From Azospirillum sp. TSA2s (lineage in GTDB: Bacteria; Pseudomonadota; Alphaproteobacteria; Azospirillales; Azospirillaceae), in assembly GCF_004923315.1 (NCBI RefSeq), contig NZ_CP039648.1, forward strand, positions 791,325 to 855,324: 64,000 nt of DNA. Reading direction: 5' to 3'. The translations under genes were made by a program, and so were the position numbers. The notes under the pieces were generated by a model, which ran no database searches, was not told the origin of the DNA, and was given only the letters and a program-made list of their open reading frames with translations. Below are positions 15,638 through 25,100 of the stretch, in pieces. Position 1 is the stretch's first letter; each line of letters opens with the position of its first letter.

Positions 15638-16816
15638 ATGACCACTGTCGTCGCGAATGTTTCAATCAATTTATCGGGCTCTGGAGATACCGCCGGTATC
15701 GTTTACGACAATTACTCCCTTCTTACGCAAAACTCTTCGCAGATTGCGTTCCGTTATACGCTGAACGGGGCGCCGGTGATGGACATTACCGTCAACGGGT
15801 CGTTCAACATTACCGATTACAATGCGTCCGGAAGGATAACTTCCGTGTCGGCAACCCTGCCCGGCGGAAGCCCGCTGCTGTCGTTCAGCAATGCCAACAT
15901 CAGCTTTTCCAGCGTCTACAGCTTGTCCTATGCGCTGACCACCCAGAACATCCTGTCCGGCAGCGACCAGATCTTTGGATCGTCCTATGCCGACACGCTC
16001 TATGGATATAACGGAAACGACTATATCAGCGGCGGCGGCGGCGATGATCTGATCAGCGGCGGATATGGAGTCGATACGATCGACGGAGGTGACGGCGTCG
16101 ATACGGTCATTTCCAGCCAGAGCTATGCGCCCAATAAACTGATGAGCTACGGCGGCCAGTCCGCGATCATCGACCGGCTCAATGGATCCGATCTGATACG
16201 GAATGTCGAATATATCCGGTTTTCCGACCGTACGGTCTCATCCTCCAGCGCGACCGCCTTCGACGCGATGAGCTATCTCGCAGCCAACCGCGACTTGGCC
16301 GCCGCGTTCGGGACCAATGGTACCGCTGCCTTTCTCCATTACGCACAGACGGGGCACCTCGAAAACCGGTCGACGACATTTGATGCCGCCGGCTATCTGG
16401 CCGCAAACCGCGATCTTGCTGCTGCCTTCGGCACGAACACTGCGGCCGCGACGGAGCATTACATCACTTTCGGCCGGTCGGAAGGGCGCAGCACGACGTT
16501 CAACGCCATGAGCTATATCGCGGCGAACCCGGATCTGATCCGGGCGTTCGGCCCCGACACGACTGCCGCGGCGTTGCACTACGCCAGCACCGGGCGGCTG
16601 GAAGGGCGAACGATCACCTTCAACGCGGCGGCCTATCTGGCGCGCAATCCCGATGTGCAGCGTGCCTTGGGCAGCACCGAGGCGGCTGCGGCCACCCACT
16701 ACGTCACGTTTGGCTATCGCGAAGGGCGTTCCACTCTCCCGCTAACCACCACGGGACGGGCGGCCCCGATGCTTGAGCCGGACGCCATGTCCGGGACGCT
16801 GGCAGCAATCTCGTAA
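15638..16816 (+). CDS. RTX-type secreted calcium-binding protein with four 40-residue repeats
   Basis: This 392-residue acidic protein lacks a Sec signal, as expected for type I secretion. The N-terminal 110 residues are Ser/Asn/Thr-rich beta-type sequence without a recognised domain. Residues about 110-160 hold RTX nonapeptides (ADTLYGYNGNDYISGGGGD, then GGYGVDTIDGGDGVDTV) that bind calcium. Residues about 208-367 are four tandem copies of a 40-residue unit, FDAMSYLAANRDLAAAFG...HY...GHLENRST. No catalytic domain was found, so it could be an adhesin, matrix or S-layer-like protein. Base composition is visibly less GC-rich than the neighbours, which hints at transfer. No type I secretion genes are adjacent. 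Confidence 0.88.
   Translation: MTTVVANVSINLSGSGDTAGIVYDNYSLLTQNSSQIAFRYTLNGAPVMDITVNGSFNITDYNASGRITSVSATLPGGSPLLSFSNANISFSSVYSLSYALTTQNILSGSDQIFGSSYADTLYGYNGNDYISGGGGDDLISGGYGVDTIDGGDGVDTVISSQSYAPNKLMSYGGQSAIIDRLNGSDLIRNVEYIRFSDRTVSSSSATAFDAMSYLAANRDLAAAFGTNGTAAFLHYAQTGHLENRSTTFDAAGYLAANRDLAAAFGTNTAAATEHYITFGRSEGRSTTFNAMSYIAANPDLIRAFGPDTTAAALHYASTGRLEGRTITFNAAAYLARNPDVQRALGSTEAAAATHYVTFGYREGRSTLPLTTTGRAAPMLEPDAMSGTLAAIS
16259..16738 (+). repeat. Four tandem 120-bp coding repeats
   Basis: Repeat units start at 16259, 16379, 16499 and 16619, a perfect 120-bp period with no indels. Each encodes a 40-residue unit starting (F)(D/N)A and containing Y(L/I)A.N.D(L/V) and HY...G. The period is exact but the nucleotide sequences have diverged, so the duplication is old or the units are selected at protein level. 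Confidence 0.85.
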
Positions 16817-16831
16817 GCGGACGCGCGGCGG

Positions 16832-16858
16832 GCGGCGGGCACCCACCTTGCCCGCCGC
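16832..16858. terminator. Hairpin between RTX gene and purT
   Basis: GCGGCGGGC (16832-16840) and GCCCGCCGC (16850-16858) form a perfect 9-bp stem with a 9-nt loop, between convergent genes. There is no T-tract. Confidence 0.5.
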
Positions 16859-16871
16859 ATCGCCTGACAAT

Positions 16872-18041
16872 TCACAGATACCGGATCGTCACCTTGTCGG
16901 CCGCCAGCTTGGCCCGCGCCCGTGCATCGTCGGTATCGGAGCCGGTGGCGAGCGCCACGCCCATGCGGCGGTTCTTGCGGGTGGTCGGCTTGCCGAACAG
17001 GCGGACGTCGACCTCCTGCTCCGCCGAACCCAGGCTCAGCGCCTCGGCCAGCCCCTCGATGCGGAAATTCTCCGCTTCGCGGTCGGCCAGGATGACGGCG
17101 GACGCCGACGGGGCGCGGCAGACGATGTTCGGGATCGGCAGGCCCAGGATGGCGCGGGCGTGCAGTTCGAACTCCGACAGGTTCTGCGACAGCAGGGTGA
17201 CCATGCCGGTGTCATGCGGGCGCGGCGACAGCTCGGAGAAAATCACCTCGTCGGCGGTCACGAAGAACTCGACGCCGAAGATCCCATAGCCGCCGAGATT
17301 GTCGACGACCCGCGCCGCCATCGCCTTGGCGTCGTCCAGCATCGCCTGCGGCATGGCCACCGGCTGCCAGGATTCCTGGTAGTCGCCGCGCTCCTGCCGA
17401 TGGCCGATCGGCTCGCAATAGAGGATGCCGTCGCGGGTGCGGACGGTCAGCAGCGTGATCTCGTATTCGAAGGGGACGAACTCCTCGACGATCACCTTGC
17501 GGCGGTCGCCGCGCATGTTCGCCACCGCGTAGTTCCAGGCGGCCTCCAGCCCGGCGGCGTCCTGCACCGTGCTCTGCCCCTTGCCGGACGACGACATCAC
17601 CGGCTTGACGACGCAGGGGAAACCGGTGTGCTCGGCTCCGGCGCGCACCTCCTCCAGGCTCTCGGCATAGCGGTAGCGCGAGGTGCGCAGGCCGAGTTCG
17701 GTCGCGGCGACCTCGCGGATGCGGTCGCGGTTCATCGTCATGGTGGCGGCGCGGGCCGAGGGCACGACGGTGGTGCCGGCATCTTCGAACTCGTGCAGCA
17801 CCTCGGTGCGGATCGCCTCCACCTCCGGCACGATATAGTCGGGGCGGTGCTTGGCAATGGCGGCGCGCAGGGCGTCGGCGTCCAGCATGGAGAACACCTC
17901 CGCCGCGTCGGCGACCTGCATCGCCGGGGCGTTGGCATAGCTATCGCAGGCGATGACCTCGCAGCCCAGCCGCTTGGCCGCGATGACGAATTCCTTGCCC
18001 AACTCTCCGGAGCCGAGCAGAAGGATCCTGGCGGTGAACAT
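16872..18041 (-). CDS. purT: Formate-dependent phosphoribosylglycinamide formyltransferase PurT
   Basis: PurT makes formyl-GAR in purine synthesis using formate and ATP instead of formyl-tetrahydrofolate. It is an ATP-grasp enzyme of 389 residues, the usual length. Seen motifs are ILLLGSGELGKEFVIAAKRLG, DYIVPEVEAI, FPCVVKPVMSSSGKGQS (ATP-binding loop), IVEEFVPFEYEITLLTVR, and the magnesium site GVEFFVTADEVIFSELSPRPHDTGMVTLLSQNLSEFELHARAILGLP. AAGGGGAG stands upstream of the ATG. It stands alone as a single gene. Confidence 0.96.
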   Translation of the reverse strand: MFTARILLLGSGELGKEFVIAAKRLGCEVIACDSYANAPAMQVADAAEVFSMLDADALRAAIAKHRPDYIVPEVEAIRTEVLHEFEDAGTTVVPSARAATMTMNRDRIREVAATELGLRTSRYRYAESLEEVRAGAEHTGFPCVVKPVMSSSGKGQSTVQDAAGLEAAWNYAVANMRGDRRKVIVEEFVPFEYEITLLTVRTRDGILYCEPIGHRQERGDYQESWQPVAMPQAMLDDAKAMAARVVDNLGGYGIFGVEFFVTADEVIFSELSPRPHDTGMVTLLSQNLSEFELHARAILGLPIPNIVCRAPSASAVILADREAENFRIEGLAEALSLGSAEQEVDVRLFGKPTTRKNRRMGVALATGSDTDDARARAKLAADKVTIRYL

Positions 18042-18247
18042 CCACGCACTCCCCTTATTGGCGACAGCAGCCCGACCATAGGGCTTCCCGCCGGCCGGGC
18101 CAAGCCCCGCCGCACTCCTTGCATATGCGTCGGCCGAGCGAGAGCGGCGCAGAACAAATATTTCGAAAATGAAATTATAATGGCATCGGATGAAAAACGC
18201 CGATCATGTGTTCATGCGTAAATGAAGCCCTACTCCGGGAGGCGGCG

Positions 18248-18667
18248 ATGGAAACGGTGGCACGGCGCGGAGTTTTCGGTGGGAGGACCGTGATGGCCGC
18301 TTGCTTGGCGGCATCGCTGGCCTTGCCCGGCTGTGCCGGCAACGGCAACGACGACATGGCGGGCGCCCTGCTGATCGGCGCCGCTGTGGTCGGGCTGGGC
18401 GTGCTGGCCGCCACCGCCGGTGATGACGACGACGATGGCGATTACAACCGCGGCCGGCACCATCACCGTCGCGGCGGCTACGACAATGGCGGCTATTACG
18501 GCAACGGCTACGACAACGGGTACCGAAGCCGGGGCCACGGCGGCTACAGCCGCTATGCCGGCAATGGCCGGTGCGACGATGCGCGCTACCGCACCTCCAA
18601 CGGCGGGCGGGCGGAGGCGGGCAGCGACGAATGGGACTGCCGCCGTTTCGGCGACGGCCGCAAATGA
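18248..18667 (+). CDS. Small lipoprotein with Gly/Tyr/Asp-rich tail, unknown function
   Basis: I do not recognise a family. The 139-residue product has a lipoprotein signal (VMAACLAASLALPGC, lipidated Cys about residue 32), then a second hydrophobic stretch (AGALLIGAAVVGLGVLAATA) that resembles a glycine-zipper. After it come a run of five Asp and a low-complexity tail rich in Gly, Tyr, Arg and His (GGYDNGGYYGNGYDNGYRS). Two Cys near the end (RCDDARY, WDCRRF) could form a disulfide. GGGAGG is placed five bases before the ATG at 18248, so I prefer it to the in-frame ATG at 18206. Similar small Gly/Tyr-rich lipoproteins are common in alphaproteobacteria and are probably envelope proteins. Confidence 0.7.
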   Translation: METVARRGVFGGRTVMAACLAASLALPGCAGNGNDDMAGALLIGAAVVGLGVLAATAGDDDDDGDYNRGRHHHRRGGYDNGGYYGNGYDNGYRSRGHGGYSRYAGNGRCDDARYRTSNGGRAEAGSDEWDCRRFGDGRK

Positions 18668-18671
18668 CCGG

Positions 18672-18947
18672 TCAGCGCCGCCGTCCCTCCAGATTCTTGC
18701 GGGCGATGCCGGCGATGATCAGCAGGAAGGCCAGCAGGCGCAACACATAGACCCAGCTCTGCTCCTCCCGCTCCAGCCCGCCCAGCGCCAGCACCACCTG
18801 ATTGATCGCCAGCAGCGCAAAAGCCAATGCGAAGCTGGCGAACAGCGCATCGCGCGTCCGTCTCCAGAAGCTGAGGAAGAACATCCCCGCGACCGCATAC
18901 AGCGCCGCCAGCGCCCCGGTGAAGAAACTGTAAGTCGTGGGCAACAT
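18672..18947 (-). CDS. Small membrane protein, DUF5985-like (second of pair)
   Basis: The 91-residue protein starts MLPTTYSFFTGALAALYAVAGMFFLSFWRRTRDALFASFALAFALLAINQVVLAL and ends in a third hydrophobic segment and a basic tail (ARKNLEGRRR). Three membrane helices are visible. It resembles the DUF5985 family of unknown function. The ATG shares its A with the stop of the upstream gene (TGATG), so the two are translated together. An in-frame extension to 19184 is a reading of the neighbouring gene in another frame. Confidence 0.75.
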   Translation of the reverse strand: MLPTTYSFFTGALAALYAVAGMFFLSFWRRTRDALFASFALAFALLAINQVVLALGGLEREEQSWVYVLRLLAFLLIIAGIARKNLEGRRR

Positions 18948-19216
18948 CACTCGGCATCCCAGATGAAGCCGTACAGCAGGATCCCGACCCCGGCCAGCGC
19001 GGAGAGATGGCGGAACGGCAGGAGGTCGACTTCCGTCGGCAGAATGACCACGTCGATGAACAGCAGCAGGTTGTTGATCGCCAACCCGACGAAGCACAGC
19101 GTGCTCCACAGCAGCAGACGGCTGTGCGACCGCAGGTAACTGCGCAGCAGCAGCACCATGCACAGCAGGCTGGCGGCGAAACACAGCAGATAGACCGCAG
19201 ACTTCAGGACATCCAT
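18947..19216 (-). CDS. Small membrane protein, DUF5985-like (first of pair)
   Basis: This 89-residue protein has three predicted helices (VYLLCFAASLLCMVLLL, LLLWSTLCFVGLAINNLLLFIDVVIL, ALAGVGILLYGFIW). Its layout parallels the downstream gene, including a central R(D/S)(A/R)LL...N.(L/V) segment, so the pair may be an old duplication that forms a heteromer. No catalytic residues can be pointed to and the function is unknown. It is probably co-transcribed with the winged-helix gene 113 bp upstream. Confidence 0.75.
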   Translation of the reverse strand: MDVLKSAVYLLCFAASLLCMVLLLRSYLRSHSRLLLWSTLCFVGLAINNLLLFIDVVILPTEVDLLPFRHLSALAGVGILLYGFIWDAE

Positions 19217-19329
19217 GTCAGCACCCTTCTTTCCCTCTCCCCGGCGGGGAGGGGAGCCGATGCGGGCCGGGTTTATTCATAACGAGTACAGCCATTGTCG
19301 AAACAGCCATCGTCTCTGTCCAATAAATC

Positions 19330-19704
19330 TCAGTCATTGAGGCGGAACCTGAAGGAGTCGGCGAATACCTGCACCTTGTTGCCGGGTGCCGCGAAGATCT
19401 CGCGGATGATGGCGGACGGACGGGTGGCATAGGCCTGCGCGATCTCCTCCACCCATTTGTCGAGGATCGGGGCGGCGGGCTGGTAGCGGTGACTGCCGTC
19501 CGCCAACGCCACCAGAAGCCCGGCCCCGAGAAAGCCGCCCAGCGCCTCCTGAACCACGACGTCGCTGCCGCGCAACTCCCTCACGAGGTCGCCATTCGAC
19601 CAGTCCCGATCGGGATGTCGGCGCAAAAGCAAAAGCAGTTCCAACGCCCAGACGGATCGAATGGAGCTTCTGAGCAGGGTAAGCGCGTCGTCGGACAAAA
19701 CCAT
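19330..19704 (-). CDS. Small winged-helix-like protein of unknown function
   Basis: The 124-residue product reads SIRSVWALELLLLLRRHPDRDWSNGDLVRELRGSDVVVQEALGGFLGAGLLVALADGSHRYQPA. This fits a MarR/HTH-type winged helix with a short beta-wing, so it may be a transcription factor. It continues with WVEEIAQAYATRPSAIIREIF and ends in FADSFRFRLND. No effector domain is present. It heads the presumed operon with the two DUF5985-like membrane proteins, an arrangement I believe recurs in alphaproteobacteria. The gap between this gene and the next (19217-19329) holds a C/G-rich inverted repeat near 19234. Confidence 0.7.
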   Translation of the reverse strand: MVLSDDALTLLRSSIRSVWALELLLLLRRHPDRDWSNGDLVRELRGSDVVVQEALGGFLGAGLLVALADGSHRYQPAAPILDKWVEEIAQAYATRPSAIIREIFAAPGNKVQVFADSFRFRLND

Positions 19705-19770
19705 GAACCGGAACCTGACCTGATATGCACAACCGGCGGCGTGGGGCGGCGCCGCCCTCGATCCCCCTCA

Positions 19771-22149
19771 TCATCCCCGGACGGCCTCCGCCGGGGCGAG
19801 AGGGGCCTGCAAATCCAGCGCGCGCCGCAGGGCACGGGCCAGAACGCCGTCGCGGTAAGGCTTCGGCAGCGTTTCCGCCCGGCTCAGCACGGCCCCCAGC
19901 ACGGCGCCGGGATCGGCGGCGCTGCCGGTGTCGGCGGACGCGCCGGCCTCCGGCTCCGGCGCACTGGTTCCGTTGGCATAGCCCGACGCGAACAGCACCC
20001 GCAGCGAGGGATGGCGGCGCAAACCCTCCAGCGCCAGTTCGCGCCCGTTCAGCCCGCCGGGCATCACGATGTCGGTGAACAGAAGGTCGACCGGCTGCCG
20101 GTCCAGCAGGGTCAGCGCCGCTTCCGCTCCGTCGGCTTCCAGCACGCGGTATCCCAGTGCCGTCACCGCCTGGACGGCGACCGCCCGCACGTCGGCGTCG
20201 TCATCCACCACCAGCACCGTCTCGCCGCGGCCGGCGAAGGCCTCGTCGGCACCGTCCTCGTCCGGAGTTGGGCTTTGCAGGGCGTCCATCGTCGCCCGCG
20301 GCAGATAGAGCCGGAAGGTGGTGCCAACGCCTGGAGTGCTGTCGATACCGATCAGCCCGCCCGACTGCTTGACGAAGCCATGGATCATGGCAAGACCGAG
20401 CCCTGTGCCCTTCCCCGTTTCCTTGGTGGTGAAGAAGGGTTCGAAGGCGCGTTCCAGCACGTCCGGCGGCATGCCGCATCCGCTGTCCGACACCGACAGC
20501 AGGATATAGTCGCCGGCCGGAACCGACATGCCGTGTGCCGTCTGCGGCTCCTCGAATCGGGTATTCGCGGTGCGGATCCGAAGGGCGCCGCCACCGGGCA
20601 TGGCGTCGCGGGCGTTGATGACGAGGTTGAGCAGAGCAGATTCCGCCTGCGAGCGATCGACCGAGGCGATCCACAGCGGTTCGGCATCGGCCGGCGGCGC
20701 CTCGATGGCGATGGCGACGGCCCCGCCCAGCGTGCGCTCCATCAGCTCGCCCATGCCGGCGACCAGTGCGCCGAGATCCACCGGCTCCGGGTGAAGCTGC
20801 TGGCGCCGGGCGAAGGTCAGCAGCCGCCGCGTCATGTCGGAACAGCGCAGCGCCGCCTGCAGCGCCATCTCCGCCCGCCGCGCCGCCTTGGGGTCGTCGG
20901 CGAGGCCGGGGACCAGACGCTCCAGGCTGCCGATCACCACCATCAACATGTTGTTGAAGTCATGGGCGATGCCGCCGGTCAGCCGGCCGACCATCTCCAT
21001 CTTCTGCGCGTGGGCGAGCTGCTGCTGGGCTTGGCGCGTCTCGGTCACGTCCATGATGGTGCCGAACAGCTCGGTCGGCACGCCGTCCTCGTCACGCACG
21101 ACGACGGCCTGATCCAGCAGATGGCGTTCACCGCCGTCCGGGCCGCGCCAGCGGTATTCCACCATGGTCAGCCCGGTCTCGTGGACCGACTCCAGCTGGC
21201 GCAGGACGCGGTTGCGGTCGTCCGGATGCAGCCCGCTTTCCCAGAATTGCGGATCCTCGATGAAACGGGACGCGGGGCAGCCCAGCACCGTTTCCGTGGT
21301 GTCCGACAGGTAGCGGAACGGAATGCCCGGCGTCAGGTCGGCGGTGTAGAGCACGATGGGAAGCTGGCCCAGGATCAGCGCCTGCCGCTCCTCCGACCGG
21401 CGCAACGCCTGTTCGGCCTGCCGCATCTCGCGCCGCACCCGCTCATTCTCGTCCAGCAGGCGCTGCTTGGCCTCGACCTCGCGCTTCACCTCCTCGGTCT
21501 TGCGGTAGAGATCGACGAAGACCGCCACCTTGCATTTCAGGATCAACGGGTCGACGGGCTTGAACATGTAGTCCACGGCGCCGGTGGTATAGCCGCGGAA
21601 GATGTGCGTCTCGTCCTTGTTGATGGCGGTCAGGAAGATGATCGGGATGTGGCGGGACTTCTCGCGCAGGCGGATCAGCTCCGCCGTCTCGTAGCCGTCC
21701 ATGCCCGGCATGTGGACGTCCAGCAGGATCAGCGCGAAGTCCTGCCGCAGCAGATGCTTCAGCGCCTCCTCCCCCGACCGGGCGAGCACCAGTTGCGCCC
21801 CCAGATCCTCCAGCGTCTCGCGCACGGCGAACAGGTTCCGCGGGTCGTCGTCGACGATCAGGATCGCGACGTCCGCCTTGTCGGGCTGGGGATTCGAATC
21901 GCTGGTCATGGTTCCGCTTTCCCATCCCGCGGGGACGGCAGCCTGGCCGGAGGACGGTGGCACCGGCGTCACGTCGGGTGCAGGGGCCGCCGGCAGAAGC
22001 GTCTGGCGAACAGCGCCCTCGCCGGGCATCGGGACGCTGGTGGTGCCGAGCAGGGTGGACCGGCGAACCGGAGGCACCGGACTGGCCGGCGGCGGGACGA
22101 AGGGCGTGCGCCGCCCCCTCCGCGCCGTCTGGAGCTTGCGCCGGGTCAT
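19771..22149 (-). CDS. Hybrid sensor histidine kinase (REC-PAS-HisKA-HATPase-REC)
   Basis: This soluble two-component hybrid kinase has about 792 residues. After a Pro/Arg-rich N-terminal region of about 85 residues it has a receiver domain (ILIVDDDPRN...LILLDVHMPGMDGYE, about 90-210), a coiled coil, a PAS/PAC domain (about 245-365), a HisKA dimerisation helix with the phospho-His in GGIAHDFNNML (about 390), an ATPase domain (NLVINARDAMPGGG, GCGMPPDVLERAFEPFFTTKETGKGTGLGLAMIHG) and a C-terminal receiver (VLVVDDDADVRAV...LLFTDIVMPGG, about 643-760). The ATG at 22149 overlaps the stop of the giant kinase upstream (ATGA), so the two are made together. A second possible start at 21909 begins directly before the receiver. 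The receiver probably takes phosphate from the upstream protein. Confidence 0.9.
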   Translation of the reverse strand: MTRRKLQTARRGRRTPFVPPPASPVPPVRRSTLLGTTSVPMPGEGAVRQTLLPAAPAPDVTPVPPSSGQAAVPAGWESGTMTSDSNPQPDKADVAILIVDDDPRNLFAVRETLEDLGAQLVLARSGEEALKHLLRQDFALILLDVHMPGMDGYETAELIRLREKSRHIPIIFLTAINKDETHIFRGYTTGAVDYMFKPVDPLILKCKVAVFVDLYRKTEEVKREVEAKQRLLDENERVRREMRQAEQALRRSEERQALILGQLPIVLYTADLTPGIPFRYLSDTTETVLGCPASRFIEDPQFWESGLHPDDRNRVLRQLESVHETGLTMVEYRWRGPDGGERHLLDQAVVVRDEDGVPTELFGTIMDVTETRQAQQQLAHAQKMEMVGRLTGGIAHDFNNMLMVVIGSLERLVPGLADDPKAARRAEMALQAALRCSDMTRRLLTFARRQQLHPEPVDLGALVAGMGELMERTLGGAVAIAIEAPPADAEPLWIASVDRSQAESALLNLVINARDAMPGGGALRIRTANTRFEEPQTAHGMSVPAGDYILLSVSDSGCGMPPDVLERAFEPFFTTKETGKGTGLGLAMIHGFVKQSGGLIGIDSTPGVGTTFRLYLPRATMDALQSPTPDEDGADEAFAGRGETVLVVDDDADVRAVAVQAVTALGYRVLEADGAEAALTLLDRQPVDLLFTDIVMPGGLNGRELALEGLRRHPSLRVLFASGYANGTSAPEPEAGASADTGSAADPGAVLGAVLSRAETLPKPYRDGVLARALRRALDLQAPLAPAEAVRG

Positions 22150-25100
22150 GGCTGCACTCCGCCGCGCGGCTGCGGCCGGTTGCCCTTGGCGGTCCAGATC
22201 CGCAGCAGCGACAGCAGATGGTCGATGTCCACCGGCTTGGCGATGTAATCGGTGGCGCCGGCTTCGATACACTTGTCGCGGTCGCCCTTCATCGCCTTGG
22301 CGGTGACGGCGATCATCGGCAAGCCGCGGAACTCCTCAATGCTGCGGATGGTGCGCATGGTCTCATAGCCGTCCATCTCCGGCATCATGATGTCGACCAG
22401 CACCACGTCCACGTTGGGGTCGGCACGCAGCCGCTCGATGCCCTCGCGCCCGCTTTCGGCATGCAGGACCTCGATCTTGTGGGCCTCCATGACGCTGGCG
22501 AGCGAGAAGATGTTCCGGATGTCGTCGTCGATCACCAGCACCCGCTTGCCGGCCAGCGCCGGGTCATGCTGGCGCAAATCCAGGATGCTGCGCCGCTTCT
22601 CGTCGGGCAGCCGGTCGACGGCGCGGTGAAGGAACAGCGCGGTCTCGTCAAGCAGCCCGGCCGGCGAGCGCGCGCTCTTCAGCACCACCGTCTCGGCCAG
22701 CCGGCGCAGCCGCGCCTCGTCCTCCGGCGCGATGTCGGCGGCGACATAGACCACCACCGGCATCCATGCGAGCGTGTCGCGGGTGCGCAGCCATTCGATC
22801 AGCTCGAAATCGACCGTGACCGGTCCGGGCAGGGTCGGGCTGGACAGGTCCAGCACCATGCAGTCGAAGCGGTCGGCCGTCAGCGCCGCCATCGCCGCCT
22901 CGATCGAGGTGACGGTGTGGGTCTCGACGTCGCCGTTGCCGATCAGGGCGGCGACGCCGCCCGGCTGCGGGCTGTCCTTCTCCACCACCAGCAGCTTGCG
23001 GTGGTCGCGCTCCTTGAAGCTCTTCACCCGGTTCAGGGCGTCGAAGATCGCCTCGCGCTCCACCGGCTTTTCCGAATAGTCGAAGGCGCCCATCGACAGG
23101 CCGCGCCGGCGCTCGTCCTTGGCGGAGATGACGTGGACCGGGATGTGCCGGGTCTGAGGATCGCGCTTCAGCAGGTCGAGCAGCGCCCAGCCGTCCATGT
23201 CCGGCAGCCCGATATCGAGCAGCACGGCGTCCGGCCGGTATTTGCGCGCCAGCGGCAGCGCCGCCGACCCGCCGCTGGACAGGATGGTACGGAAGCCCTT
23301 CTCCCGCGCCAGATCGAGCAGGATGGATGCGAAGGTGCTGTCATCCTCCACGATCAGCACCACAGGTTCGCCGGGGCGCAGCTTTTCACGGTCGTCACCG
23401 CCCGGCGGCATGTCGAGCAGAGCCAACCCCTCCTGCGGGCCGGACGCCACCACCGGCCGGGTCGCCGTGTCCGTCCGCTTGGGCAGAAGCCCGGCCGGCG
23501 CCGGGGAGGTGCCGATCGCGGGGGTGCCCAGCGGGGCAGCGGGTTCCGCGATGGTGTCGAAGCTGCGCGGGACGAACAGGGTGAAGGAGCTGCCCTTGCC
23601 GGGCGTGCTGGAAACGCGGATTTCGCCGCCCAGCAGCCGGGCGATCTCGCGGCTGATCGACAGCCCCAGGCCAGTGCCGCCGTATTTGCGGCTGGTGGTG
23701 CCGTCGGCCTGCTGGAACGCCTCGAAGATGATGCGCTGCTTGTCCTCGGGGATGCCGATGCCGGTGTCGGTGACGGTGAAGGCCAATACTGACGATGCCG
23801 CATCCAGCGTCGGGTGCGCCGCGCTCCAGCCCTCGGTTGCCGGGGCGACGCGGAAGGTGATGCCGCCGCTCTCGGTGAACTTGAAGGCATTGGACAGCAG
23901 GTTGTTCAGCACCTGGGCCAGCCGCTTCTCGTCGGTCTGGACGCTTGCGGGCAGCGCCTCGTCCATCTCGATGGTGAAGTCCAGCTTCTTCTCCTGCGCC
24001 ATCTGCGAGAAGGTGCGCTCGACATGGTTGCGCAGGTCGCCCAGCACGACCTCGCCGATTTCCAGCGTCACGGTGCCGGATTCGATCTTCGACAGGTCGA
24101 GGATGTCGTTGATGAGCCCCAGCAGGTCGGATCCGGCGGAATGGATGGTGCGGGCGAACTCCACCTGACGATCGGACAGGTTGGTGTCGGGGTTGTCGGC
24201 CAGCAGCTTCGACAGGATCAGCAGGCTGTTCAGCGGCGTGCGCAGCTCGTGGCTCATGTTCGCCAGGAACTGCGACTTGTATTTGGAAGTCAGGGCAAGC
24301 TGTTCCGCCTTCTCCTCCAGCGCCGCCTTGGCGAGCACGACCTCGCGGTTCTTGCGCTCGACCTCGATGTTCTGCTTCTCCAGCTGTTCGGCCTTTTCCT
24401 CCAGCGCCTCGTTGGTGGTGGTCAGCTTTTCCTGCTGGGCCTTCAGCAGCTCTTCCGACTTGCGCAGCGAGGCGGCCTGCTGTTCCAGCCGCTCGTTGGT
24501 GGTCTTCAGCTCTTCCTGCTGGCTTTGCAGTTCGGTGGTCAGGCGCTGCGACTGCTTCAGCAGGCCTTCGGTGCGCATGTTGGCGGCGATCGTGTTCAGC
24601 ACGATGCCGATGCTCTCGGTCAGCTGCTCCAGGAAGCTCTGGTGCGTCTCGCTGAAGCGGCCGAAGCTGGCCAGCTCGATCACCGCCTTCACGTCGTCCT
24701 CGAACAGCACCGGCAGGACGATGATGTTCAGCGGCGGTGCCTCGCCCAGGCCGGAGCTGATCGACACGTAGTCGCGCGGCACATTGGTCAGCAGGATGCG
24801 CTTCTTCTCGTAGGCGCACTGCCCGACCAGACCTTCCTTCAGATGGAAGCGGTTGGACAGGTTCTTGCGCTCCTTCAGCGCGTAGGAGGCGACCAGTTCC
24901 AGCAGCGGCTCGTCGCGGTCGCGGGTGGCGACGTAGAAGACGCCGTGCTGGGCGTTCACCAGCGGCGCGATCTCCGACAGGATCATGTTGGAGACGGTGA
25001 CCAGATCGCGTTCGCCCTGCAGCATGCGGGTGAATTTGGCGAGGTTGGTCTTCAGCCAATCCTGCTCCGCATTCTTCAGCGTCGTGTCGCGAAGATTGCG

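Noticed and set aside
15459..15641. Small open frame upstream of the RTX gene
   Set aside because: 60 codons with no family resemblance, overlapping the RTX start; likely leader or spacer DNA.
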